DNA from: Streptomyces atratus
GTDB lineage: Bacteria; Actinomycetota; Actinomycetes; Streptomycetales; Streptomycetaceae
Assembly: GCF_014648655.1 (NCBI RefSeq)
Contig: NZ_BMRN01000006.1
Coordinates: 2,922-66,921, forward strand
Length of the DNA stretch: 64,000 nt
Reading direction: 5' to 3'
The position numbers and the translations under genes were made by a program. Of the stretch, positions 34,179 to 42,385 are shown in pieces. The notes under the pieces were generated by a model. That model was given only the letters and a program-made list of their open reading frames with translations. It did no database searches and was not told the DNA's origin. Every line of letters begins with the position of its first letter. Positions within the stretch are counted from its first letter, which is position 1.

Positions 34179-34911
34179 CTGGCTTGATGAGGTATCCCGC
34201 CCCGCGCCGGGTGTGAATCATCGGCGACCGCCCGGCGTCGATCTTCTTGCGCAGATACGAGATGTACAGCTCGACGACGTTCGCCTGCCCGCCGAAGTCG
34301 TAGTTCCATACCCGGTCCAGGATCTGTGCCTTGCTCAGCACCCGCCGCGGATTGCGCATCAGGAAGCGCAGCAGCTCGAACTCGGTCGCCGTGAGGTGGA
34401 TGGACGTTTCGCCCCGGCTCACCTCATGGCTGTCCTCGTCGAGCATCAGATCGCCGACGACGAGCGTCGACTCGCTGCGTACGGCCGCCGTACCGGACCG
34501 CCGGATCAGCCCACGCAGCCGCGCCACGACCTCCTCCAGGCTGAACGGCTTGGTGACGTAGTCGTCGCCGCCCGCCGTGAGCCCGGCGATCCGGTCCTCC
34601 ACCGCGTCGCGCGCGGTCAGGAACAGCACGGGGACCTCGGAGAGCTCCCTGCGCAGTCTGCCGAGCACGGCGAACCCGTCCGTGTCGGGCAGCATCACAT
34701 CGAGGATCACCGCATCGGGACGGAAATCGCGCGCCATCCGTACGGCACCGGCACCGTCCCCGGCGCTGCGCACCTCCCAGCCCTCGTAACGCAGGGCCAT
34801 GGAGAGCAGCTCGGCGAGCGGAGCCTCGTCGTCCACCACCAGCACACGGACGGGGCTGCGGTCCGCCCTCAGCAGTTCGGTACGCCCCTGCGGCGAGGTC
34901 GTCGTCGTCAT
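34171..34911 (-). CDS. OmpR/PhoB-family response regulator
   Basis: A 246-residue regulator. The receiver carries VVDDE, phospho-acceptor Asp71 in VILDVMLPDTDG, Thr in VLFLTARDAV and Lys in YVTKPFSLEEV. The winged-helix output ends with YISYLRKKI and HTRRGAGYLIKPGE. It is the first gene of the four-gene operon with the kinase and both glycosyltransferases, so it probably activates its own operon. A partly paired inverted region lies in the 80 bases upstream. Confidence 0.95.
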   Translation of the reverse strand: MTTTTSPQGRTELLRADRSPVRVLVVDDEAPLAELLSMALRYEGWEVRSAGDGAGAVRMARDFRPDAVILDVMLPDTDGFAVLGRLRRELSEVPVLFLTARDAVEDRIAGLTAGGDDYVTKPFSLEEVVARLRGLIRRSGTAAVRSESTLVVGDLMLDEDSHEVSRGETSIHLTATEFELLRFLMRNPRRVLSKAQILDRVWNYDFGGQANVVELYISYLRKKIDAGRSPMIHTRRGAGYLIKPGE

Positions 34912-34991
34912 GCCTCAACCCTGTGAGGCTCCTCTGAGAGGGCCCTTTCCCGATTCTGTGAATTCCCTGAGAAAGCGGCCCTCATGGGCCG

Positions 34992-35870
34992 TCAGTCCAC
35001 GGTGAACAACACGCTCGCGTTCCCGTGACAGACCGCGCGCAGCCAGTCGTCCCCCAGCTCCAGCCGTTCCAGCGCGTCCAGCTGATGCGCGTACGGATAC
35101 GGGATGTTCGGGAAGTCCGTCCCCAGCAGGATCCGGTCCCCGAGCGCCGCGAGCCGCCCCCGCTCGGCCACCGGGAACGGCGTGAAGTCCTCCGTGAAGT
35201 CCGTGAACGCCATCGTCGTATCGAGCCGTACCTCCGGGTACGTCTCCGCCAGCGCCAGGAACTCCGTGTACTCCGGCATCCCCATGTGCGCCACGATCAG
35301 CCGCAGCCGCGGATGCCGGGCGAGCAGCCGGCCGACCGGTTCGGGCCCCGTGTACTTGCCGGGCGCCGGCCCGGAGCCGCAGTGCATCACCACCGGAACC
35401 CCGGCCTCCGCGAGCAGCCCCCACACCGGCTCCAGCAGCGCGTCGTTGGCGTCGTACGCGCCGACCTGAAGGTGCGACTTGAAGACCCGGGCCCCCGCCT
35501 CCACGGCCTCTCGTACGTACCGCTCCACGCCCTCCTCCGGGAAGAACGTCGCGGTGTGCAGACAGTCCGGCACCCGGCGCGCGAAGTCGGCCGCCCAGCC
35601 GTTCAGCCAGGCCGCCATGCCGGCCTTGTGCGGGTAGAGCATCGAGGTGAACCGGAGCACGCCGAACGAACGCAGCAGCGCGAGGCGTTCGTCCTCGTCG
35701 TGCCGGTACTCGATCGGCCATTCCATCCCGGTCAGCGGCCCCGCGGAGTCGAAGTACGCCCAGACCTTGCGGAGCACCCGCTCCGGCATGAAGTGCGTAT
35801 GGACATCGATGATCCCGGGCAGCCCCAGCCGCTCCCGGAACCGCACGACGTCGTCGGCGTCACCACTCAT
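34992..35870 (-). CDS. amidohydrolase (metal-dependent, amidohydrolase_2 type)
   Basis: A 292-residue TIM-barrel enzyme. IIDVHTHFMPE near the N-terminus carries the HxH metal ligands, VVMHCGSGPAPG and LIVAHMGMPEY supply further His residues, and ILLGTDFPNIPY gives the catalytic Asp. The family includes decarboxylases and lactonases as well as hydrolases; the substrate is unknown. The ATG at 35870 has AAAGGGGTGG upstream. The DUF2797 gene lies 33 bases upstream on the same strand, suggesting one transcript. Confidence 0.9.
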   Translation of the reverse strand: MSGDADDVVRFRERLGLPGIIDVHTHFMPERVLRKVWAYFDSAGPLTGMEWPIEYRHDEDERLALLRSFGVLRFTSMLYPHKAGMAAWLNGWAADFARRVPDCLHTATFFPEEGVERYVREAVEAGARVFKSHLQVGAYDANDALLEPVWGLLAEAGVPVVMHCGSGPAPGKYTGPEPVGRLLARHPRLRLIVAHMGMPEYTEFLALAETYPEVRLDTTMAFTDFTEDFTPFPVAERGRLAALGDRILLGTDFPNIPYPYAHQLDALERLELGDDWLRAVCHGNASVLFTVD

Positions 35871-35903
35871 TGCCACCCCTTTCACCGTCCGGCCCCGACG
35901 ATC

Positions 35904-36785
35904 TCAGAACAGCCCGCCCTGCACGCCACCGCCCCCGATGTCGGTCACCGGCACGCCCACCCCCGCCCGCGCGTCGGCGCCCGCCAGCTCCCACCCGGTC
36001 ATCAGCCGGGTGTCCAGCACCACGACCCCGTCCTTCACCGTCTCCAGATGCAGATCGGGCCCCGCAGCCGCCACCAGCCGCCCCGCCACCACGCCCCCGT
36101 CGACCAACTCGGTGACCGCCCACGCCACCTCGACCGCGCCGTCGAGACCGAACAGCCCGGCATGATCGACCGCCTCGAACGGCAACCGCTCCAGCGAGTC
36201 CGGCCACCCGGCCCCCTCCAGCGCCGCGGCCCGCGCGTAGAGCTGCGCCACCTCGGCCCGCCGTTCCGCCACCCCCGGCAGCACCGCGCGCACGGCCCGT
36301 TTCCTGGCGTACGGAATCCGGTCCGGCACCCCGAGCGCCGACCGCAGCAGCTCCTCGGTCCGCCGCGCCGCCATCAACGGCCCCCGCCCCAGCCAGCTGA
36401 ACACCACGGCCCCCTGCTCCCGCAGCCTCGCCGCCTCCCGCTCCTCGGCGGTGATCCCGACCTTCACCATCCCCGGCCCGAACCAGGCGAGATACACGCG
36501 GTACGTCCGGGGGTCATCGGCGATCGTGTCGGCGGCCACCGAGTGCGCCCGGTCCAGCCGCGCGCACTCAGGACATCGCGCCCCCGCGCTCCGCCCCGAC
36601 ACCACGGCCTTCACCGGACACGCGTTCCCGCGCGCCCCGACGCAGCATCGCTCCCCCACGGCCCGGAAGCCGAGCTCCGTCCCGTAGGACAGCGCACTCA
36701 CCCGAACGGCCCCGCCCCGCCGCCACCCCAGCACGGGCGACCCCTGCGCGTCGGGCCATCGCAGCCCGGTGCACTGCCACCCCAT
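35904..36785 (-). CDS. DUF2797 protein
   Basis: A 293-residue protein. The first 110 residues contain Cys residues in a possible zinc site (GERCCVGARGNACPV and GARCPECARLDRAHS). The block TYRVYLAWFGPGMVKVGITA follows; it recalls the start of GIY-YIG-like folds, but the catalytic Arg and Glu are not obvious, so I do not call it a nuclease. C-terminal sequence VAGRLVAAAGPDLHLETVKD is consistent with DUF2797. Function is unknown. The ATG at 36785 precedes the conserved start WQCTGLRW. Confidence 0.85.
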   Translation of the reverse strand: MGWQCTGLRWPDAQGSPVLGWRRGGAVRVSALSYGTELGFRAVGERCCVGARGNACPVKAVVSGRSAGARCPECARLDRAHSVAADTIADDPRTYRVYLAWFGPGMVKVGITAEEREAARLREQGAVVFSWLGRGPLMAARRTEELLRSALGVPDRIPYARKRAVRAVLPGVAERRAEVAQLYARAAALEGAGWPDSLERLPFEAVDHAGLFGLDGAVEVAWAVTELVDGGVVAGRLVAAAGPDLHLETVKDGVVVLDTRLMTGWELAGADARAGVGVPVTDIGGGGVQGGLF

Positions 36786-36824
36786 GCGCGAACTCCCGGA
36801 TTCCGATTCAGGCGGGGGAAATAC

Positions 36825-36858
36825 CAAGAGGCCCCCGGATGAATCCGGGGGCCTCTTG
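36825..36858. terminator. 16-bp perfect hairpin between tRNA-Arg and the DUF2797 gene
   Basis: CAAGAGGCCCCCGGAT (36825-36840) pairs perfectly with 36843-36858. It lies seven bases downstream of tRNA-Arg on the minus strand and acts as its terminator; the DUF2797 gene is read further on from its own start. Confidence 0.85.
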
Positions 36859-36864
36859 CGACTG

Positions 36865-36937
36865 TGCACTCGGCAGGATTCGAACCTGCAACCTTCTGAT
36901 CCGTAGTCAGATGCTCTATCCGTTAAGCTACGAGTGC
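36865..36937 (-). tRNA. tRNA-Arg (ACG)
   Basis: A 73-nt tRNA on the minus strand. Acceptor GCACTCG pairs with CGAGTGC and the discriminator is A. Anticodon stem TCTGA/TCAGA with loop CTACGGA gives anticodon ACG; the T-loop is GTTCGAATC. The A34 of this tRNA is the substrate of TadA, encoded at 15.4 kb. Confidence 0.95.
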
Positions 36938-37141
36938 TTGCCTGCGGTGTTAACCGCTGGTTTTACCTCCCGGGCTTTTCTGCCTGGTCGGCGTTGCGGG
37001 AACAACATTACATGACCTGCGCCGTAGCGCGAAATCCATTAGCCGCACCGCCTCTGACCTGCGAAAACGCCCCGTTTGAGGCTGCCGCGGGCGACTGGCC
37101 GACCGGACACCCGAGCGAGCCGCGGGCCACCGCGGGGCCAC

Positions 37142-37201
37142 ATCCGGACCACCCGGGTCCGGATACGACCGAAGCCCCGTGTCAGTGACACGGGGCTTCG
37201 G
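37142..37201 (-). terminator. two hairpins downstream of tRNA-Ser(GCT)
   Basis: A near-palindromic 16-bp hairpin (37169-37184 with 37186-37201) begins nine bases after tRNA-Ser on the minus strand. A second inverted repeat ATCCGGACC / GGTCCGGAT follows between 37142 and 37164. The pair would end the tRNA transcript before tRNA-Arg. Confidence 0.8.
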
Positions 37202-37209
37202 TGATGAAG

Positions 37210-37300
37210 CGGAGGCGGAGGGATTTGAACCCTCGATGGGCTTTAAGACCCAAACCGCATTAGCAGTGCGGCGCCATAGACCGGACTAGGCGACGCCTCC
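37210..37300 (-). tRNA. tRNA-Ser (GCT)
   Basis: A 91-nt class II tRNA on the minus strand. Acceptor GGAGGCG pairs with CGCCTCC and the discriminator is G. Anticodon stem CCGCA/TGCGG with loop CTGCTAA gives GCT (reads AGC/AGU). A long variable arm and T-loop GTTCAAATC are present. Confidence 0.95.
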
Positions 37301-37539
37301 AGCACACCCCGCGCGAGCGCAAGTGGTGCGTGCAGATGATGACACAGCTGAGCACTGCCTCACCAATCGCTGCCTACGGTACTAGGCAGTCGGGCACGAG
37401 GGCAAAGCGCCTGCGGTTGCGCAACGCCGTGGCGTGCGGAGCGTTAGTGAGATGAGGGAGGCGCCGCCTTCCTGTTCTTCCATTCGTTCCACCCGCTGTC
37501 CCGTCCCTCTCGTCGAAGTGCACGAGCACAGGAGCCCGC

Positions 37540-38004
37540 ATGTTGCGTCGCCTCGCCCTCACCGCCATCGCGTCTCTCGCCGCGCTGTCCGCCGCCGCGC
37601 CGGCCGCGACCGCGGCCACCGGCCCCCTTCCGCTGCCCCTGCCGCTGCCTCTGCCCCTGCTGCACGCCGACGACGCCGGTACCCGGTTGACGGTGACGGT
37701 CTCGGGCACGGGGGATCCCGCGGCCGAGGGCGTCTTCGAGCTGAAGTGCGGACCGGCGGGCGGCAGCCACCCGGCGGCGCAGCAGGCCTGTGACCGGCTG
37801 GAGGAGCTGGCGGGCGAGGGCGCGGACCCGTTCGCCCCGGTGCCCGGGGACGCGATGTGCACCCAGCAGTTCGGGGGTCCGGCCACCGCCCGGGTCACCG
37901 GAACCTGGCGGGGGAGGGGCATCGACACGGTCTTCGACCGGACCGACGGCTGCGCGATCTCGCGCTGGAACGGGCTGCGGCCGGTGCTCCCCAACGTCCG
38001 ATGA
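37540..38004 (+). CDS. SSI-family subtilisin/protease inhibitor
   Basis: A 154-residue exported Streptomyces subtilisin inhibitor. The signal peptide (LALTAIASLAALSAAAPAAT) is followed by an unusual Pro-Leu repeat (GPLPLPLPLPLPLPLLHADD). The inhibitor domain begins at LTVTVSGTGDPAAEGVFELK. Four Cys for two disulfides are in place (LKCGPAGG, QQACDRL, AMCTQQFG, DGCAISRWN), and the conserved ARVTGTWRGRGIDTVFDRTD is present. SSI proteins block secreted serine proteases during development. It stands alone downstream of tRNA genes. Confidence 0.93.
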   Translation: MLRRLALTAIASLAALSAAAPAATAATGPLPLPLPLPLPLLHADDAGTRLTVTVSGTGDPAAEGVFELKCGPAGGSHPAAQQACDRLEELAGEGADPFAPVPGDAMCTQQFGGPATARVTGTWRGRGIDTVFDRTDGCAISRWNGLRPVLPNVR

Positions 38005-38039
38005 GCAGGGGTCCGCATCCCTGTCCAGGGCCCATCGAA

Positions 38040-38051
38040 CGTCACGTGACG
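38040..38051. promoter_or_regulatory. 12-bp perfect palindrome upstream of the PAS protein gene
   Basis: CGTCACGTGACG is a perfect palindrome with a CACGTG core, 168 bases before the GTG of the PAS gene and 36 bases after the SSI stop. It is a plausible binding site for a dimeric regulator; no protein can be named. Confidence 0.35.
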
Positions 38052-38218
38052 GGCTGGAGTCGTACACCGTATGCACAGAACCTTGGTGAGAGCTCCCCCC
38101 ATCCGCCGCCCCACGCCCCTCCCCTGCCTTTAGACTCCTTCCGTGACAGCCTGCGGCCCGAGGGGCAAGATGGGGCCCGCTGTCGGCAAGGTGCGGTAAT
38201 CAGGGAGGAAGCGTCGTC

Positions 38219-41200
38219 GTGAGCAGCAGGCCATCCCGAGGCACTGCTCGCCTCGCAGCCATACTCGATGCACTCCCTGACGGGCTGCTGCTCGTCAACT
38301 GCAACGGCACGGTCGTCAACGCCAACACCATCGCGCTGGAAATGTTCGAGACGCCGGGCACCGCGCTCGTCGGGCGCGGGCTCCTCGACCTGCTGCCGGA
38401 GTTCGACTCCAAGCTGATTCCGGGGTCGATGCGCCGGCCCGAGTCCGCCGACGACCGCGGCCGCACGAAGCCGACCCGGATGACCGCACGCCGGACCGAC
38501 GGCAACGAGTACCCGGTCGAGGTCACCAGCGCCAGCCTGGAGGACGGGCAGGCCGCGTACAACGACTTCCAGAGCAGTTACAGCGGCAGCTATACGGGTG
38601 ACGAGCTTCTGATGCTCGTCGTACGGGATCTGTCGGGCACCGTCGACACCGAGGCCGAGCTGGCCCGTTCGCAGCGGCAGACCGAGATGATCCTGCGGGC
38701 CGCGGCCGAGGGCGTCGTCGGCACGGACACGGACGGCCGGGTCGTCCTGGTCAACCCCGCCGCCGCACAGATCCTCGGCTTCCGCGCCAGCGATCTGGGT
38801 GGCCAGGAACTGCATCCGCTGATCCTGCACTCGCGGGCGGAGGGCGAGCCGTTCCCGTACGAGGAGTCGCCGCTCGCCGACACCCTCAGGTCCGGCCGCA
38901 AGCACCGGGTGCGCGGGCAGGTCCTGTGGTCCAAGAGCGGTGCGCAGGTGCCGGTCGATCTGACCACCGCGCCGGTCCGGGACGGGGACCAGCTGGTCGG
39001 TGCGGTCATGACGTTCACCGACCGCAGGCCGTACGAGGAGCTCAGCGAGCAGCACAAGGCCGAGGTCGCCGAACTGGGCGCGGGCCACACCGCGGAGGTC
39101 ACCGGGCTGACGGAACGGCACAGCGCGGAGCTGGCCGACCGGGCCGAGCGCTACACGGCCGAACTGGAAGCGCAGGCCGAACAGCTGGCGGCGCTGACCG
39201 CCCGGCACACCCAGCTCACCGCCGTACTCGGCGAGTCGCTGCGCGGGCCGCTGGAGGAACTGCGCGGCGAACTCTCCACGCTCGCCGCCGACCCGGCCGG
39301 CCAGCTGTGGCCGGAGGCCAACCAGATCCTCCACCACCTGGCCGCGGGCTACGCCCGGATGACGACGCTCGTCGACAATGTGCTCGGCTACCAGCGTCTG
39401 GACGCCGGCTCGGAGGAGCTGGTCAGGGCGAACGTGCTGCTCGACTCGGTCGTGACGGCCGGTATCGACGCGGCCGTCGAGCTGATCGGTCCCGGGCGCG
39501 CCCAGTTCGCGGTGCACGCGCCGCCGATCGAGGCCGAGGTGGACGCGGCCCGGCTGGTGACCGCGCTCGCCCATCTGGTCGCGGATGTCGCCGGGGTCGA
39601 CTCGACCGGCAAGACCCGCGTGGTACCGGGCGGTGGCTACGTCGACTCGACGGTCGTCGTCGCGGCGGCGCAGCGCGGTGAGGTCGTACGGATCGAGGTG
39701 CGCGGGCCGTTCGCCGGGGGAGACCCGGTGCATGAGCCGATCGTGCGCGGGATCGTACGGGCGCACGGCGGCGTGCTCCAGACGCACGAGGTGCCGGGGA
39801 TGAGCGGCAGCGCGTATGTGCTCGAAGTGCCGTTGGGCGCGGGCTCGGGAACGATGACGTCACCGGAGCCCGAGCCGGAGCCCGAACCCGGGCCGGAGCC
39901 GACGGCCGGTCAGGCCGCGCCGGGCGGCGGACGGCGGCGGGCGCGGCGGGCGTCCACGGACGCGTTCCTGGAGAGCCCCGTGGGCGGTTCCGGGGCGGGG
40001 GCCGGGTCCGGGGACGGAGACACCGCTGCGGCCGAGCCGACGGGGCGCCGACGGGCACGTCGTGAGCCCGCGGTGCAGGGCTCGCAGGAGACACAGGGTG
40101 CGCAGAGCGCGCACGGCCCGCACGAGATCGTTCCGGCCCAGCAGAGCGAGGGGTCGGGGCGCAGGCGTGGGCGGCCGAGTCCGGCCGAGACCGGTGCTCA
40201 GCATTCACTTCCGGCTCAGCTGTCCCAGTTGCCCGAGCAGGCGCAGGGGCAGAGGCCTGGGCAGCCTGCTGTCGAGCAGCAGGGGCCGGGCCAGGCATTG
40301 GCGCTGCCCGCGGCCCCGGCACCGTCCGAGGGGGCGGTGGTGACGGCGGCCGAGGGCGCGCAGGGTGGCGGTGGCCGTCCGCAGCGTGGGCAGACCGTGC
40401 CTCCGCAGGGCGTTCCGGCCGAGACGCCGATGCCGGTGCCTGTGGGTGGACACCAGGCGCGCCAGGGCGGCGAGAACCAGCTGGCCCTGCCGTCTTCCGC
40501 TTCAGCTTCTGCTTCCGCACCTGCCGCCGAAGGCCTCCCGCAGGCCGGTGACGGTTCGGCGCCTCAGCCGACCGGGCGGCGAGCGCGACGTGCATTGGCG
40601 GCCGTGCAGGAGCGCTCGGCTCAGGCCGAGCCGACCGGGCCTCGTACCGCGTTCGCACTCCCGCCCGCGGATGCCGACCGGACCCCGCCCACGGCCACCG
40701 AAGCGGACGCCTCGCTGCCCGGACGCCACGACGCCGTACGCCTCGCGCCGGACGACAACCACACACCGCCGCAGGCGCACTCCGCAGCGACCGGGCAGCG
40801 CCGGGCGCATCGCGCCGACGCTCCCCAGCAGACCGGACCGGCCGTCGGGCAGCCTGCGGAGCAGCAGCCCGTGCGGTCCGGCGACCGGGCGGAGAACGGC
40901 TCCTCGGGGCAGGGCCCGGCCGCGCCGGCCACGCCCGGCGAACAGGCCGACGACCGGGTCGACGGCCACCCCGGCGATCACCCCGGCGATCACCCCGGCA
41001 GCCGGTCCGGCGGCGATCCGGAATGGCCCGCGGCCGGCCACACCACGCACACCACCGGCACCACAGCCGTCGCAGGCACCGCCGATGCCACCGGCATCGC
41101 GGAGAGCCGTCCGCGGAACATCGCGCCCGCGGCGGACGCGCGCAGGCAGCCGCTGCCCGCGGAGGCACCGATGCCCGGCGGCTCGTCGGACTCGACGCAG

Positions 41201-42265
41201 GGACGCGCGTTCAGCGTGCGGACACTCGGGCAGGGTGTGCCGTTCGCCCAGCACATCGCGCACCAGCAGAACCAGACGCTCGGCGGTGCCGGCCGGCGCC
41301 GTAAGCTCGCCGCCCCGCCGGAGGGAGAGCGCACCCAGCAGTCCGCGTCTGCACAGTCCGCCGCCGCGCAGGGCCAGGGCCCGGGTTCGGGGCAGTTGCT
41401 CTCCGCTCCCGAGGCCGAAGGACGCGCGTACGCCATAGGGGCACCCGATGAGGGAGCCGAGGGGCCCGAGCCGCTGGATGGTCCGGGTGGCGCGGTCGAG
41501 GTCGCCAACCGTCCGTCGCCGCAGCCGGTCGACGACGAGCTGCCCCCGGAGCCGCTGGACAACCCGCGTCGGCTGCTCGTCTGGCCCGCGCCCGATGTCT
41601 CCACCCAGCAGGCACTGAGCGACCGCGGCTACCGGCCGGTGGTCGTGCACTCGCGCGAGGAGGTCGACGCCCAGATCGCGGCGTTCCCCGCCGCGCTCTT
41701 CGTCGACCCGCTCACCGGCCCCATCACCCGCAAGGCGCTGCAGTCGCTGCGTCAGGCGGCGGTGGCGGCCGAGGTCCCGGTGCTGGTGACGGCCGGTCTG
41801 GGGCAGGCCTCGCGGGAGGCCGCGTACGGTGCCGACCCGGCCGTGCTCCTCAAGGCGCTCGCCCCGCGCGACAGCGAACAGCATCCGCCGCGTGTGCTGT
41901 TGATCGAGGAGCACGAGGAGATCGCGCTGGCGCTGACGGAGACGTTGGAACGCCGTGGCATGCAGGTCGCGCGGGCCTCCACCGACAACGAGGCGGTGGC
42001 GCTCGCCACCCGGATGCGGCCCAACCTGGTGGTGATGGACCTGATGCAGGTACGCCGCCGCCGGGCCGGAATCGTCGACTGGCTGCGTGCCAACGGCCAG
42101 TTGAACCGGACCCCGCTGGTCGTCTACACCTCCGCCGACATGACCGGGTCGGAGCTGCCGAAGCTCAGCTCGGGCGAGACCGTCCTCTTCCTGGCCGAGC
42201 GCTCCACCAGCGACGAGGTGCAGTCGCGCATCGTCGACCTGCTCGCGAAGATCGGCACGAACTGA
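38219..42265 (+). CDS. PAS-PAS-pseudokinase with two receiver-like domains and a long disordered linker
   Basis: A 1,348-residue cytoplasmic protein. Two PAS domains (about 10-140 and 145-270) lead to a coiled coil (EQHKAEVAELGAGHTAEV), then a histidine-kinase-like core. The usual His box is GESLRGPLEELRGEL, with no His, and the ATPase N and G boxes are degenerate. Residues about 550-1110 are Pro/Gln/Ala-rich and hold six copies of a basic GRRRARR-like motif. Two receiver-like domains follow, near 1116 and 1226. The last has Asp in NLVVMDLMQ but Glu pairs instead of DD and no Lys. It is likely a signalling scaffold, not an enzyme (inference). The GTG start has GGAGGA seven to eleven bases upstream. 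Confidence 0.85.
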   Translation: MSSRPSRGTARLAAILDALPDGLLLVNCNGTVVNANTIALEMFETPGTALVGRGLLDLLPEFDSKLIPGSMRRPESADDRGRTKPTRMTARRTDGNEYPVEVTSASLEDGQAAYNDFQSSYSGSYTGDELLMLVVRDLSGTVDTEAELARSQRQTEMILRAAAEGVVGTDTDGRVVLVNPAAAQILGFRASDLGGQELHPLILHSRAEGEPFPYEESPLADTLRSGRKHRVRGQVLWSKSGAQVPVDLTTAPVRDGDQLVGAVMTFTDRRPYEELSEQHKAEVAELGAGHTAEVTGLTERHSAELADRAERYTAELEAQAEQLAALTARHTQLTAVLGESLRGPLEELRGELSTLAADPAGQLWPEANQILHHLAAGYARMTTLVDNVLGYQRLDAGSEELVRANVLLDSVVTAGIDAAVELIGPGRAQFAVHAPPIEAEVDAARLVTALAHLVADVAGVDSTGKTRVVPGGGYVDSTVVVAAAQRGEVVRIEVRGPFAGGDPVHEPIVRGIVRAHGGVLQTHEVPGMSGSAYVLEVPLGAGSGTMTSPEPEPEPEPGPEPTAGQAAPGGGRRRARRASTDAFLESPVGGSGAGAGSGDGDTAAAEPTGRRRARREPAVQGSQETQGAQSAHGPHEIVPAQQSEGSGRRRGRPSPAETGAQHSLPAQLSQLPEQAQGQRPGQPAVEQQGPGQALALPAAPAPSEGAVVTAAEGAQGGGGRPQRGQTVPPQGVPAETPMPVPVGGHQARQGGENQLALPSSASASASAPAAEGLPQAGDGSAPQPTGRRARRALAAVQERSAQAEPTGPRTAFALPPADADRTPPTATEADASLPGRHDAVRLAPDDNHTPPQAHSAATGQRRAHRADAPQQTGPAVGQPAEQQPVRSGDRAENGSSGQGPAAPATPGEQADDRVDGHPGDHPGDHPGSRSGGDPEWPAAGHTTHTTGTTAVAGTADATGIAESRPRNIAPAADARRQPLPAEAPMPGGSSDSTQGRAFSVRTLGQGVPFAQHIAHQQNQTLGGAGRRRKLAAPPEGERTQQSASAQSAAAQGQGPGSGQLLSAPEAEGRAYAIGAPDEGAEGPEPLDGPGGAVEVANRPSPQPVDDELPPEPLDNPRRLLVWPAPDVSTQQALSDRGYRPVVVHSREEVDAQIAAFPAALFVDPLTGPITRKALQSLRQAAVAAEVPVLVTAGLGQASREAAYGADPAVLLKALAPRDSEQHPPRVLLIEEHEEIALALTETLERRGMQVARASTDNEAVALATRMRPNLVVMDLMQVRRRRAGIVDWLRANGQLNRTPLVVYTSADMTGSELPKLSSGETVLFLAERSTSDEVQSRIVDLLAKIGTN

Positions 42266-42324
42266 CGCGTACGGACACGCAGTACGGCCACGGACGCGAA
42301 CGGCCGGGCGAACGCCCGGAGATG

Positions 42325-42366
42325 ACGACGAGGGCGGTACGGGAGATCCCGTACCGCCCTCGTCGT
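42325..42366. terminator. 20-bp perfect bidirectional terminator
   Basis: A perfect 20-bp inverted repeat (42325-42344 with 42347-42366) with a two-base centre, between the convergent PAS gene (stop 42265) and acyl-CoA ligase gene (stop 42386). It serves both. Confidence 0.9.
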
Positions 42367-42385
42367 ACTCCCCGACCGGGTCGGG

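Noticed and set aside
35904..36785. GIY-YIG nuclease
   Set aside because: The block VYLAWFGPGMVKVGIT is suggestive, but the catalytic Arg and Glu are not visible.
39423..41914. Long minus-strand frames opposite the PAS protein linker
   Set aside because: They mirror low-complexity coding sequence and lack ribosome sites and domains.
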